Source: Bacillus sonorensis NBRC 101234 = KCTC 13918
Lineage (GTDB): Bacteria > Bacillota > Bacilli > Bacillales > Bacillaceae
DNA: 64,000 nucleotides
NCBI RefSeq assembly: GCF_001592005.1
Contig: NZ_BCVZ01000011.1
Location: forward strand, 62,001-126,000
Reading direction: 5' to 3'
In this document: in pieces, positions 28,611 through 37,442 of the stretch
How the letters are laid out: each line of letters begins with the position of its first letter
Numbering within the stretch: the first letter of the stretch is position 1
Notes under the pieces: model-generated
The model's database searches: none
What the model saw: the letters and a program-made list of their open reading frames with translations, nothing else
Told to the model about the DNA's origin: nothing
Made by a program: the position numbers and the translations under genes

Positions 28611-29732
28611 ATGAAGAAATTGATCGTTGTCGGCGCTGGCATACTCGGGTCGTCAGCCGCCTATCACCTCGCAAAGGAAGGCGCCGATGTGACATTGATT
28701 GACCGCCGGGATCAGGGCCGGGCTACTGATGCCGCGGCGGGAATCGTCTGTCCATGGCTGTCGCAGCGCCGGAATCAGGCGTGGTACAAGCTGGCAAAGG
28801 GCGGGGCGAGTTACTATACTGACTTAATCAAGCAATTGGAAGCCGATGGCGAAACGGATACGGGATACAAACGAACGGGCGCCATCAGCCTTCATACAGA
28901 CGAGCGGAAATTGGGGCAGATGGAAGAACGGGCGTATAAGAGACGCAACGATGCTCCGGAAATCGGCGACATAGCCTGCTTAACGCCGGAAGAAGCAAAG
29001 CGGTTATTTCCGCCTTTGGCAGAAGGGTATGGCGCGGTTCATATCAGCGGGGGAGCGCGGGTAAATGGAAAGGCGCTGCGCCGTTCGCTTGTGAGCGCCG
29101 CCAAAAAACACGGAGCTGCCGTGATCGAAGGGAATGCCGAATTGCTGTTTGAAAACGGTCGTGTGGGCGGAATCAAAGCGGGAGAAAGAGAAATTCCCGC
29201 TGATCAGGTGCTCGTCACCGCCGGCGCTTGGGCAAATGAACTGCTCGCGCCATTGGGAATCAATTTCTTAGTAACCTATCAAAAGGCGCAAATCGTCCAT
29301 CTCCGGCTGCACGGCTTTGATACCGGCGGCTGGCCGGTCGTGATGCCGCCGAATGACCAGTATATCCTCTCATTTGAAGACGGAAGGGTCGTCGCCGGAG
29401 CGACCCATGAAAATGAGGCCTGTCTTGATGACTGCCGGGTAACCGCCGGCGGGCTTCATGAAATTTTTGCAAAAGCGCTGTCCATCGCCCCCGGTCTTGA
29501 AAATGGAACGATGCTTGAAGCGCGGGTAGGCTTCAGACCGTTTACACCGGGATTTCTTCCCGTGATCGGTCCGCTGCCAGGTATAAAAGGCTTGCTGGTC
29601 GCTAATGGGCTCGGTGCTTCAGGGCTGACATCGGGGCCCTATCTCGGATCAGAGCTGGCAAAGCTCGCTCTCGGCAAACAGGGCGACATTGACGTCAGCC
29701 TGTATGATCCGGCCGGCGCGCTGGCCATTTGA
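28611..29732 (+). CDS. yurR: YurR: FAD-dependent amino-acid oxidase/dehydrogenase
   Basis: This 373-residue DAO-family flavoprotein has the dinucleotide-binding start VVGAGILGSSAAYHLAKEGADVTLIDRR. Later FAD contacts include GRATDAAAGIVCPWLSQRR and the C-terminal GLLVANGLGASGLTSGPYLGSELA. It probably oxidises glycine, a D-amino acid or an N-substituted amino acid. It stands beside the frl genes as in B. subtilis, so a role with amino acids freed from Amadori products is possible but unproven. A terminator follows. Confidence 0.8.
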   Translation: MKKLIVVGAGILGSSAAYHLAKEGADVTLIDRRDQGRATDAAAGIVCPWLSQRRNQAWYKLAKGGASYYTDLIKQLEADGETDTGYKRTGAISLHTDERKLGQMEERAYKRRNDAPEIGDIACLTPEEAKRLFPPLAEGYGAVHISGGARVNGKALRRSLVSAAKKHGAAVIEGNAELLFENGRVGGIKAGEREIPADQVLVTAGAWANELLAPLGINFLVTYQKAQIVHLRLHGFDTGGWPVVMPPNDQYILSFEDGRVVAGATHENEACLDDCRVTAGGLHEIFAKALSIAPGLENGTMLEARVGFRPFTPGFLPVIGPLPGIKGLLVANGLGASGLTSGPYLGSELAKLALGKQGDIDVSLYDPAGALAI

Positions 29733-29733
29733 T

Positions 29734-29775
29734 AAAAAAACGTTTGCTCATCCCAAGATGAGTGAACGTTTTTTC
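29734..29775 (+). terminator. Terminator after yurR
   Basis: AACGTTTGCTCAT pairs with ATGAGTGAACGTT (two internal mismatches) and is followed by a T-run. It separates yurR from frlB. Confidence 0.8.
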
Positions 29776-29910
29776 TTTTGTTGGAAAAGAAAAGCGGTAA
29801 ATACTCGGCGATCACCATCGTGCAAATGAAAAAGGCATTTATTTTTTAAAAGTTCAGAAAATTATATTGACAGCTCTCTGTGTTCCCTATTACCATAACA
29901 ATATATAATG

Positions 29911-29928
29911 TTATATAACGTTATATAA
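29911..29928 (+). promoter_or_regulatory. FrlR operator before frlB
   Basis: TTATATAACGTTATATAA is a perfect 18-base palindrome 22 bases before the frlB start. It is the AT-rich type bound by GntR/HutC regulators and matches the repeat upstream of frlR and frlP, so FrlR is the likely ligand-responsive repressor. Confidence 0.8.
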
Positions 29929-29950
29929 TATGAGAATAGGAGTGAAGGAA

Positions 29951-30940
29951 TTGAGCAGTCAGGCTACAGCAAAAGTAAACCCGGGAGTTCAGGCTTTTTT
30001 GCAGGATTTGAAAGGAAAAGAGATTGATCACGTATTTTTTGTGGCATGCGGAGGATCTTCCGCGATTATGTATCCGAGCAAATACGTGTTTGACAGAGAA
30101 TCAAAAGCAATCAGTTCAGACCTTTACAGCTCAAACGAGTTTATTCAGCGCAATCCTGTACAGCTTGGCGGGAAATCGCTCGTTATTTTGTGCTCCCACT
30201 CAGGAAACACGCCGGAAACCGTGAAAGCCGCAAGTTTTGCAAGAAGCAAAGGGGCGTTGACGATCGCCATGACGTTTAAGCCGGAATCTCCTTTGGCAAA
30301 GGCGGCGCAATACGCCGTTCAATATGATTGGGGAGATGAAGCGCCCGCGATCAATACAAATTACGGCGTCTTATACCAAATCGTCTTCGGCACGCTGCAA
30401 GTATTGGAAAATCACCCGAAATTTGAGCAGGCGATCGATGGCTTGGATAAACTCCAGGCTGTTTATGACCATGCTTTGCAAAAAGAAGCTGAAAACGCGC
30501 ATCAATTTGCAAAAAACCACCAAAAAGAAGAGGTCATTTATACGATGGCAAGCGGTGCGAATTATGGCGCCGCCTATTCCTACAGCATCTGTATCCTCAT
30601 GGAAATGCAATGGATTCACTCCCAGGCCATTCATGCCGGCGAATATTTCCACGGCCCGTTTGAAATCATTGATGAGTCGGTGCCTTTTATCATCCTGCTA
30701 GGTCTGGATGAAACAAGACCTCTTGAAGAACGCGCCCTCGCTTTCTCAAAACGATACGGCAAAAAGCTGACGGTGCTCGATGCCAAGGATTACGATTTTG
30801 CCGGAATCAGCGAAGCTGTCAAAGGATACCTCGCCCCTCTGGTGCTGAACCGTGTATTGCGCATGTATGCCGATCGCCTGGCGGAAGCGCGCAATCATCC
30901 GCTGACGACAAGACGGTATATGTGGAAAGTCGAATATTGA
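29951..30940 (+). CDS. frlB: FrlB: fructosamine-6-phosphate deglycase
   Basis: This 329-residue SIS-domain enzyme splits 6-phosphofructosamines (from glycated amino acids) into glucose-6-phosphate and an amino acid. The sugar-phosphate pocket is formed by VACGGSSAIMYPSKYV and ILCSHSGNTPETV. HAGEYFHGPFEIIDESVPF holds likely catalytic Glu and His residues. The TTG at 29951 is chosen: AGGAGTGAAGG lies just upstream, and the protein then starts SSQATAKVN as in B. subtilis. An ATG at 29930 would sit before that site. Confidence 0.93.
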   Translation: MSSQATAKVNPGVQAFLQDLKGKEIDHVFFVACGGSSAIMYPSKYVFDRESKAISSDLYSSNEFIQRNPVQLGGKSLVILCSHSGNTPETVKAASFARSKGALTIAMTFKPESPLAKAAQYAVQYDWGDEAPAINTNYGVLYQIVFGTLQVLENHPKFEQAIDGLDKLQAVYDHALQKEAENAHQFAKNHQKEEVIYTMASGANYGAAYSYSICILMEMQWIHSQAIHAGEYFHGPFEIIDESVPFIILLGLDETRPLEERALAFSKRYGKKLTVLDAKDYDFAGISEAVKGYLAPLVLNRVLRMYADRLAEARNHPLTTRRYMWKVEY

Positions 30941-30956
30941 TATAACATTATATAAC
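30940..30956 (+). promoter_or_regulatory. Possible second FrlR site between frlB and frlO
   Basis: ATATAACATTATAT is an imperfect palindrome, and the half-site TTATATAAC (30948-30956) repeats that of the frlB operator. It starts right at the frlB stop and lies before frlO, so it could control frlONMD separately. Confidence 0.45.
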
Positions 30957-31123
30957 ATCATGTACCACTTCCACGACCTCTAACATCCTAAGTCTTCTCC
31001 GCTTATCAGAAAAAGAAACGGCGTGACGGCCCGGATGATGATGACGCATTTGTGCCGTCACCCTTTATTACAGGTTGCTATGGCAATAATCATATCGATG
31101 CTTTTTTAAAGGAGGATTTTGAT

Positions 31124-32386
31124 TTGAAAAAGAGATATGTGTTCCTAATTGCCGCGATCATCGGCATGCTGCTTGCAAGCGGCTGTTCAGGATTTCAAAG
31201 TTCGGGGGCCGATTCAGGAAAAATCACCTTGAAGCTGTTTCACCGCTGGCCGAAAGAGCCTGAAAAAAGCTTCTTTGAAGAAGCTGTCAAAGAATTTGAA
31301 GACAGCCATCCCGACATTTCCATCCAAACGGAAGCGGTTTTGAATGATTCTTATAAAGATAAGATCAAAGTCATGCTTGGCACAAGCCAGCCTCCGGATA
31401 TTTATTTTTCATGGAGCGATGAATTTGCCAAGAAAATCATCAGAGGGGGCAGGGCGCTTGATTTGACCTCTTATTATCAGGATGATCAGACATGGTCTTC
31501 ACAGCTTTTGACATCCCAGATCGAGCCGTTTTCCGACGGCGGCAAAACATACGGCGTTCCTTGGCAGATGGCCTCCAAAGAATTTTTTTATAACAGAGAC
31601 ATTTTCAAAAAACTGAAGCTTTCTCCTCCGAAAACGTGGGACGAGCTTATACACGCGTCAAAGGTTTTAAAAGAAAACGGCTATACCCCGGTCGCGTTCG
31701 GCGCTAAAGCGACATGGGCGATATCGCACTATATCGGGACGCTGAACCAGCGGCTTGTCGATGAAAAAACAAGAGAGAAAGACTATCATACGAAAAACGC
31801 GAGCTTTACAGATAAAGGATATATAGAGGCATTGGCCAAATTCCAGGAGCTCTCTCCTTACTTTACGAAACATGTAAACTCTGTCGATCACGAATATGTC
31901 AGGCAGCAGTTTAAGAGCGGGAAAGCCGGAATGATCTATGCGGAGACTTCGGAGATCAAGCTTGTCAATGGCGCCGTCAATCTCGGCTTGTTTCCTTTCC
32001 CTGATATCGCCGGGCAAAAAGGGAGTTCCGACATGCTGACGGGAGCTCCGGAAGGCTTTATGATTTCATCGAAAACGAAGCATCCGAAAGAAGCGATGGC
32101 GTTTTTGAAGTTTTTGACGTCGAAACAAATGGGGGAAAAACTCGTGAAGGACGTCGGAAAGTTCAGTCCTGTCAAAGGAACGGCCAATAAAGGCAACGCC
32201 GATGATAACCAGCTGGAAGCCGTCGAAAGCCTGAATAAGGCAAAAGGAATGGTCGCCTGGTTTGACATGGATGCCGACCCGGAAATCGTCGATGCGTATT
32301 TAACAAACGTTCAAAAGATGCTTGAGGGGGGTATGACGCCTGAACAGGTTATGAAAGACGTGCAAAAAGCGGCCAAATCCAAGTGA
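31124..32386 (+). CDS. frlO: FrlO: fructosamine-binding lipoprotein
   Basis: This 420-residue solute-binding lipoprotein of the sugar ABC family starts at the TTG at 31124 behind AAAGGAGGATTTT. The signal peptide ends in the lipobox [10 protein letters not shown]. The body shows the extracellular binding fold ([59 protein letters not shown]). It captures glycated amino acids for the permeases FrlN and FrlM. An in-frame ATG at 31052 lacks a ribosome site and would hide the signal peptide. Confidence 0.9.
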   Translation: MKKRYVFLIAAIIGMLLASGCSGFQSSGADSGKITLKLFHRWPKEPEKSFFEEAVKEFEDSHPDISIQTEAVLNDSYKDKIKVMLGTSQPPDIYFSWSDEFAKKIIRGGRALDLTSYYQDDQTWSSQLLTSQIEPFSDGGKTYGVPWQMASKEFFYNRDIFKKLKLSPPKTWDELIHASKVLKENGYTPVAFGAKATWAISHYIGTLNQRLVDEKTREKDYHTKNASFTDKGYIEALAKFQELSPYFTKHVNSVDHEYVRQQFKSGKAGMIYAETSEIKLVNGAVNLGLFPFPDIAGQKGSSDMLTGAPEGFMISSKTKHPKEAMAFLKFLTSKQMGEKLVKDVGKFSPVKGTANKGNADDNQLEAVESLNKAKGMVAWFDMDADPEIVDAYLTNVQKMLEGGMTPEQVMKDVQKAAKSK

Positions 32387-32403
32387 AAAGGAGATGAAGC
32401 GCT

Positions 32404-33282
32404 GTGGTGAATCGGAGTCGGTGGCTTCCCTATGTCTTTTTGTTTCCGGCTTTGCTTTTTCTGTTATTTGTCTATATTCCGATCCTGCAAAACATCGTGT
32501 TGAGTTTTTTTCAATGGAGCACATTTGAGCCGCAAAAAGCGTTTATCGGTTTCAACAACTACATTGAGCTGTTTCATGATCCGGTATTTTATCAATCGCT
32601 TAAAAACAATGCGCTTTATGCCGCCGTTTCGATCGTCTTTCAAGTAGGAGGAGGATTGATCACCGCCGCCATTCTGGAGGACCGGCTTTTAAGAAAAAGC
32701 TCTCCTTTTTTCCGAACGGTTTTTTTCCTTCCTGTCGTCATTTCGATGACGGTTATCGCTTTATTATTCGATTTTATCTATAATCCGGAAACGGGTCTGC
32801 TGAATCAGTTTTTGCGGGCCGCAGGACTTGAGCAATGGACGAGAGCCTGGCTCGGAGAAAGGGAAACGGCGATGCTTTCGGTCATTTTTGTCTCTCAATG
32901 GCAGTCTGTCGGCTATATTGCGATGCTTTATATCATCGCTATCCAAAAAATCCCGTCAGAGCTTTATGAAGCGGCCCGCATGGACGGCGCGGGAAAGATC
33001 AGGACTTTTTTTGCCATCACCGTGCCGGGAACGAAGGAGATGTCATTTGTCGCCGTCGTGATGACGCTGACGGGCGCTTTTACCGTGTTTAACGAACCGT
33101 ATATTTTGACGGGCGGAGGCCCTGGAAACGCCTCTGAGGTGCTCAGCACGTTTTTGTATAAGTCGGCGTTTTCGAAAGATATGATGGGCTATGCTTCAGC
33201 GATTGCGACCGTCATTTTATTGATCACGCTCAGCCTTTCTGTTATACAAATGAAGCTGTTCAAAACAGGGAAGGGGGGCTGA
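32404..33282 (+). CDS. frlN: FrlN: fructosamine ABC permease
   Basis: This 292-residue inner permease of the MalF/UgpA type has six membrane segments, starting WLPYVFLFPALLFLLFVYIP. The EAA loop is YEAARMDGAGKIRTFFAITVPGTKEMSFV. It starts at GTG after AAAAGGAGATGAAG, 17 bases after frlO. It pairs with FrlM, and the ATPase FrlP (or a shared MsmX) drives transport. Confidence 0.9.
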   Translation: MVNRSRWLPYVFLFPALLFLLFVYIPILQNIVLSFFQWSTFEPQKAFIGFNNYIELFHDPVFYQSLKNNALYAAVSIVFQVGGGLITAAILEDRLLRKSSPFFRTVFFLPVVISMTVIALLFDFIYNPETGLLNQFLRAAGLEQWTRAWLGERETAMLSVIFVSQWQSVGYIAMLYIIAIQKIPSELYEAARMDGAGKIRTFFAITVPGTKEMSFVAVVMTLTGAFTVFNEPYILTGGGPGNASEVLSTFLYKSAFSKDMMGYASAIATVILLITLSLSVIQMKLFKTGKGG

Positions 33283-33286
33283 AAAC

Positions 33287-34183
33287 ATGCAGCCGGAAAA
33301 AACGGAGCCGTTTGTTCCCGGGGCTGTTCCGGACAGGAGCGTGAAGGCGGGAAGAAGGCGGACAAAGCGGCATATCGGAGTGCCCGCAGTTTACTTGTAT
33401 TTGCTTTTGTATACAGCCGCAGTCAGTTATCCGTTATTTTGGATGGTGATGAGCTCGCTGAAAAGCTCTGACGAGATTTTTGAGCACAGCTGGTCCCTCC
33501 CGAAAGAATGGCATTTTGAAAATTACGCGGCGGCCTGGAATCAGGGGATATCCGCTTATTTTATGAACAGTGTCATCGTGACATTTTTGACATGTGTGAT
33601 CACTGTGTTTGTCAGCGCATGGGCGGCCTATGGATTGGCGAGGTTTGAATATAAGGGCAAAACAGCGGTTTTCATTCTTTGTCTCGGCGGGCTGATGCTG
33701 ACGCCGCAGATCAGCATTGTTCCGCTTTATTCGATCATTCAGTCGCTTGGGCTTTACAATACGTACTGGGCGCTGATTTTGCCTTATGCCGCTTACCGGA
33801 TCCCCTTTACGATCATTTTGATTCGTTCGTATTTTTTATCAATCCCGAAAGAGCTTGAAGAAGCGGCATATATCGACGGGTGCACAAGCTTCGGTGTATT
33901 TTTCAGAATTTTCTTGCCGATAAGCGTGCCGATCCTGCTTACATCGGGAATTTTGACGGCTTACCATACTTGGAACGAATTTATGTTTGCGATTATTTTT
34001 ATTGATGATGAAAGCTTGAAGACGATTCCGGCCGGCCTGATGCAATTCAGGGACGCACTTGCAACTGATTGGGGCGTGCTGCTGGCGGGGCTGACGATTT
34101 CGGCGGCGCCGATCGTCATTCTGTTTTTATTGATGCAAAAATATTTCGTCCGCGGCATTGCCGGCGGGAGTGTAAAAGGCTAG
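33287..34183 (+). CDS. frlM: FrlM: fructosamine ABC permease
   Basis: This 298-residue MalG/UgpE-type permease has a basic N-terminus (KAGRRRTKRHIGV) before the first membrane segment and the EAA loop EEAAYIDGCTSFGVFFRIFLPISVPILL. It follows frlN after four bases. The two permeases form the membrane channel for Amadori compounds. Confidence 0.9.
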   Translation: MQPEKTEPFVPGAVPDRSVKAGRRRTKRHIGVPAVYLYLLLYTAAVSYPLFWMVMSSLKSSDEIFEHSWSLPKEWHFENYAAAWNQGISAYFMNSVIVTFLTCVITVFVSAWAAYGLARFEYKGKTAVFILCLGGLMLTPQISIVPLYSIIQSLGLYNTYWALILPYAAYRIPFTIILIRSYFLSIPKELEEAAYIDGCTSFGVFFRIFLPISVPILLTSGILTAYHTWNEFMFAIIFIDDESLKTIPAGLMQFRDALATDWGVLLAGLTISAAPIVILFLLMQKYFVRGIAGGSVKG

Positions 34184-34196
34184 GGGAGGAATGGAT

Positions 34197-35030
34197 GTGA
34201 AGTTGCTTGCAATTGGTGACAATGTCGTCGATTATTACGAGGATCAGGATATGTTTTATCCCGGAGGAAATGCGCTAAATGTCGCCGTTCTTTCGAAACG
34301 GGCGGGAGCTGAAGCTTCGTATATCGGCATTGTTGGCGGTGATGAAGCGGGAGATCATGTGTTGAAAGTTCTGAAGCAGGAAGGAATCGATATCAGCAGA
34401 ATCCGGCGCGCCTACGGGCAAAACGGCATGGCTGTCGTCAAGCTGAACGAACAGGGCGAGAGGGTGTTTGTCCGTTCAAACAAAGGCGGTATCCAGTCTG
34501 AGCTCGGCCTGATCTTGACAGAAGAGGATGCCGACTTTATCGCCTGTCATGACATCGTGCATACGAGTGTATACAGCCGAATGGAACACGCGCTGATAGA
34601 ACTCGGCAAGCATGCTGCTGTTTCATTCGACTTTTCCACAAACTATGAGCGGGAATATGTAAAACGGGTTTGCCCTTATTTGACGTATGCCTTCTTTTCG
34701 GGAAGCGGGCTGACAAAAGAGGAGTGCCTGCAGCTGATCGGGGACGCCAGCCGCTTTGGCGCTGAGATGGTATGTGTGACGAGAGGGGAGGAGAGCGCTC
34801 TTTTTTGTCGGGAGGGCAGCATCATCGAACAGCCCGTTTTTCCAGTACGGGCGATTGACACGCTCGGAGCCGGCGATTCTTTTATTGCAGGATTTTTGAC
34901 GGCTTATATGAAAGAACGCGATCTGAAAAAGGCTCTCATGTCAGCAGCCGAAACGGCGGCAGATACATGCCTGATATATGGAGCCTTCGGCTGCGGACAC
35001 CCTTTTTCGCTAAAGGATCGTGCCAATTAG
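34197..35030 (+). CDS. frlD: FrlD: fructosamine 6-kinase
   Basis: This 277-residue PfkB-family kinase phosphorylates imported fructosamines at O6, making the substrate of FrlB. Substrate-side FYPGGNALNVAVLSKRAG and the ATP/anion-hole motif DTLGAGDSFIAGFLTAY are both present. GTG at 34197 is preferred: GGGAGGAA lies seven bases upstream and the protein then starts KLLAIGDNVVDYY like its B. subtilis counterpart. Its last bases overlap the end of frlR on the other strand. Confidence 0.9.
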   Translation: MKLLAIGDNVVDYYEDQDMFYPGGNALNVAVLSKRAGAEASYIGIVGGDEAGDHVLKVLKQEGIDISRIRRAYGQNGMAVVKLNEQGERVFVRSNKGGIQSELGLILTEEDADFIACHDIVHTSVYSRMEHALIELGKHAAVSFDFSTNYEREYVKRVCPYLTYAFFSGSGLTKEECLQLIGDASRFGAEMVCVTRGEESALFCREGSIIEQPVFPVRAIDTLGAGDSFIAGFLTAYMKERDLKKALMSAAETAADTCLIYGAFGCGHPFSLKDRAN

Positions 35031-35752
35031 TGAGAACTGTTGATCGTAAATGTGACACGGTTCGTATGCATCAAAAACAATGAGCAGTAAATAGGTTCGT
35101 CCTTGGCGCAGTAGGCGACTTTATCAATTTCAAACAGCGCATCCCCGATATCGCATGCCAAATGTTTGCTGTCTTCCGCTTTTGCAAAAACGACATTTAA
35201 CAGCTTTGTATTGTAGGCGGGGCTTACTTGATATTCAGTCTTTAAAATCTGGTGCATAGACACGGAATCGCTGATGAAACGGTCGATATCGGGAAACCGT
35301 CTGAGCGGATAGTGCGTAATCTCAAATGTGAACGGCTGTTCGTCATTGAACAATATCCGCTTCAGTTCAAGCACAGGGCTTTCAGGCGGCAGCTGAAGCC
35401 GCTTGGCAATGTGCTGGGGGGCCGCTGTTTTTTCGGCGGAAATGACTTTGTGCTTCGGTTTTTTTCCTGTCGACATCATGTATTCGGAATAGCCGTTTAC
35501 GGCGACCAGCTCCCGTTTCATTTTCGGGCTTTTTACAAACGTCCCTTTTCCTTGCTGCCGTGTCAGATAGCCTTCTTCCACAAGATCGGAAATCGCCTTT
35601 CTGACGGTAATTCGGCTGACTTGATATTTCTCGCAAAGTTCATTTTCAGCGGGCAGTTTTTCTGAAGGTGAATAAATTCCCCGCTTGATATCGTCTGATA
35701 TGATTTGTTTAAGCTGGAGATACAAAGGCTTGGAACTATCGTTATTTAACAA
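35027..35752 (-). CDS. frlR: FrlR: GntR/HutC-family repressor
   Basis: This 241-residue regulator has an N-terminal winged helix (KLPAENELCEKYQVSRITVRKAISDLVEEGYLTRQQGKGTFV) and a C-terminal UTRA ligand domain (ELKRILFNDEQPFTFEITHYPL). It probably represses the frl genes until a sugar-amino compound binds. Palindromes of matching design lie before frlB and in its own promoter region. It is convergent with frlD and divergent from frlP. Confidence 0.9.
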   Translation of the reverse strand: MLNNDSSKPLYLQLKQIISDDIKRGIYSPSEKLPAENELCEKYQVSRITVRKAISDLVEEGYLTRQQGKGTFVKSPKMKRELVAVNGYSEYMMSTGKKPKHKVISAEKTAAPQHIAKRLQLPPESPVLELKRILFNDEQPFTFEITHYPLRRFPDIDRFISDSVSMHQILKTEYQVSPAYNTKLLNVVFAKAEDSKHLACDIGDALFEIDKVAYCAKDEPIYCSLFLMHTNRVTFTINSSH

Positions 35753-35790
35753 AATAGACGTCCTCCTTCACGTGTTCAAGACCATTATAA

Positions 35791-35812
35791 TGTATTATTA
35801 CGTTATAATACA
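35791..35812. promoter_or_regulatory. FrlR operator between frlR and frlP
   Basis: A 22-base near-perfect palindrome (TGTATTATTAC against GTTATAATACA, one mismatch in 11 pairs) lies in the divergent region. It shares the central TACGTTATA with the frlB operator, so one site can govern both frlR and frlP. Confidence 0.75.
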
Positions 35813-35874
35813 ATTCAGGGACAGGCAGAAGATCTAAAAAATTACGGCAAACATGAAAATAGGGAGAGGTGTAC

Positions 35875-36969
35875 ATGGCTTCATTAACGTTTCATCACGT
35901 CCATAAGAAATACGGGACAGATCATCATGCTTTAAAAGATTTTCATTTAGAGGTCCGGGATCAAGAATTTCTTGTCATCGTCGGTCCTTCGGGGTGCGGA
36001 AAATCGACGGCGCTGAGGATGACGGCCGGTTTGGAAAAGGTGACGGAAGGAGAGCTTTATCTCGGGAATGAGCTGATCAATCACGTGCCCCCGAAGGACC
36101 GCGATATCGCCATGGTGTTTCAAAATTATGCGCTTTACCCGCACATGACGGTCTTTGACAATATGGCGTTCGGATTGAAGCTGAGAAAGCTTTCAAAAAG
36201 AGAAATTGAGAAACGGGTGCACGAGGCGGCTGAGATTTTGGAAATCGGCCATTTGCTGAAACGAAAGCCGAAAGCCTTGTCAGGGGGCCAAAGACAGAGG
36301 GTGGCGCTCGGCAGGTCTATCGTCCGCGAGCCTCAAGTATTTTTGATGGATGAGCCGCTGTCAAATCTGGATGCCAAATTAAGAACGGCAATGAGAACGG
36401 AAATCAGCAAGCTTCACCAGCGGCTGAAGACGACAGTCATCTATGTCACCCATGATCAGACTGAAGCCATGACGATGGCAGATCGCATTGTCGTAATGTA
36501 CAACGGGGAAATCCAGCAGGTGGCAAGTCCGCACGATATTTATCACCATCCGGCTAATCAGTTTGTTGCCGGCTTTATCGGCTCACCTGGCATCAATTTT
36601 TTTAAGGGCATCATCGAGGAGCAGAACGGTGAGCTGTTTTTCGCCAATTCTTCGATTCGCCTTCATATTCCGAAAGAAAAAAGCGGTGTCTTACAAAGGA
36701 AAGGCTACCTCCGAAAGGAAGCAGTGCTCGGCATCCGGCCGGAACATGTGAACGAACAGGGGCAGAGAGAAGAAACAAGCTTTCAGGCGCAGGTTGAATT
36801 AAGCGAAAATATGGGGTCTGAACAATTTCTGCACGCCGCAATAGGAGAAGCCCCTCTTATTGCTAGACTCGACGGTGCTAAAAACCTTTCGCCCGGAGAG
36901 GAAATCAGCCTGTCCGTCAATATGGAGCATGCCGTCTTTTTTGATCCTCACACAGAAGCGGCAATCTAA
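35875..36969 (+). CDS. frlP: FrlP: sugar ABC transporter ATPase (MsmX-like)
   Basis: This 364-residue ATPase of the MalK/UgpC type has Walker A GPSGCGKST, signature LSGGQRQR, Walker B VFLMDEPLSNLD and a C-terminal OB-type regulatory domain. The ATG at 35875 follows AGGGAGAGG. It very probably energises FrlONM, though sugar ATPases in Bacillus can be shared. It is separated from the operon by frlR and has its own divergent promoter. Confidence 0.88.
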   Translation: MASLTFHHVHKKYGTDHHALKDFHLEVRDQEFLVIVGPSGCGKSTALRMTAGLEKVTEGELYLGNELINHVPPKDRDIAMVFQNYALYPHMTVFDNMAFGLKLRKLSKREIEKRVHEAAEILEIGHLLKRKPKALSGGQRQRVALGRSIVREPQVFLMDEPLSNLDAKLRTAMRTEISKLHQRLKTTVIYVTHDQTEAMTMADRIVVMYNGEIQQVASPHDIYHHPANQFVAGFIGSPGINFFKGIIEEQNGELFFANSSIRLHIPKEKSGVLQRKGYLRKEAVLGIRPEHVNEQGQREETSFQAQVELSENMGSEQFLHAAIGEAPLIARLDGAKNLSPGEEISLSVNMEHAVFFDPHTEAAI

Positions 36970-37221
36970 AAAGAATCAGACTAATGATAATCGGGTCGGT
37001 TACGTATAACTTTAAATTAAAGGTTAAAGAACCTATTTTGATGCAGGGATCGATCAAAATCTGTTTGAAGTGATCAGCCTTTTTTTATAAATCTACAAAT
37101 TCAGCGCCATCCACTTCCAGGACTGCCGGCCGCGACCCGCGTCTGAATCGTTCATAAAAAAGATGTACACCCCCTTTTCCTCTGATCAATCTCGTTTTAA
37201 AAGGAAATAAGGGGGGTGAAT
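36970..37221. other. Intergenic region after frlP
   Basis: No gene is supported here. A weak hairpin (GATCA...TGATC) followed by seven T near 37050-37086 may end frlP transcription. A strong ribosome site, AAGGGGGGTGAA (37209-37220), closes the stretch and serves the small broken ORF that follows. Confidence 0.5.
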
Positions 37222-37396
37222 ATGAAAGGGCTGATAGATTCCGGTACTGCCTTTTCTAGTAGAGAAAAACACAGAACCGGAACGATTTTACGGCTCTGAA
37301 TTTGATGCTGAAGTCATTACTTACAAAAATACTGAAAATGGAGTCGTCCCGACTACAGAAGAAGAATATAAAGAAAGATGTCAAGCCTTTGCTTAA
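37222..37396 (+). pseudogene. Small protein gene with a one-base frameshift
   Basis: An ATG behind AAGGGGGGTGAAT opens MKGLIDSGTAF, then the frame breaks in a run of four T (37252-37255). The next frame continues LVEKNTEPERFYGSEFDAEV, then ITYKNTENGVVPTTEEEYKE to a TAA at 37396. Removing one T gives a continuous 57-residue acidic protein. The strong ribosome site and protein-like composition suggest a true gene, now broken or mis-sequenced. I do not recognise the family. Confidence 0.5.
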
Positions 37397-37442
37397 AATC
37401 TTCGAAGAAAGCGCCTTCGTTTGCACTTTCAAAACATTTAGC

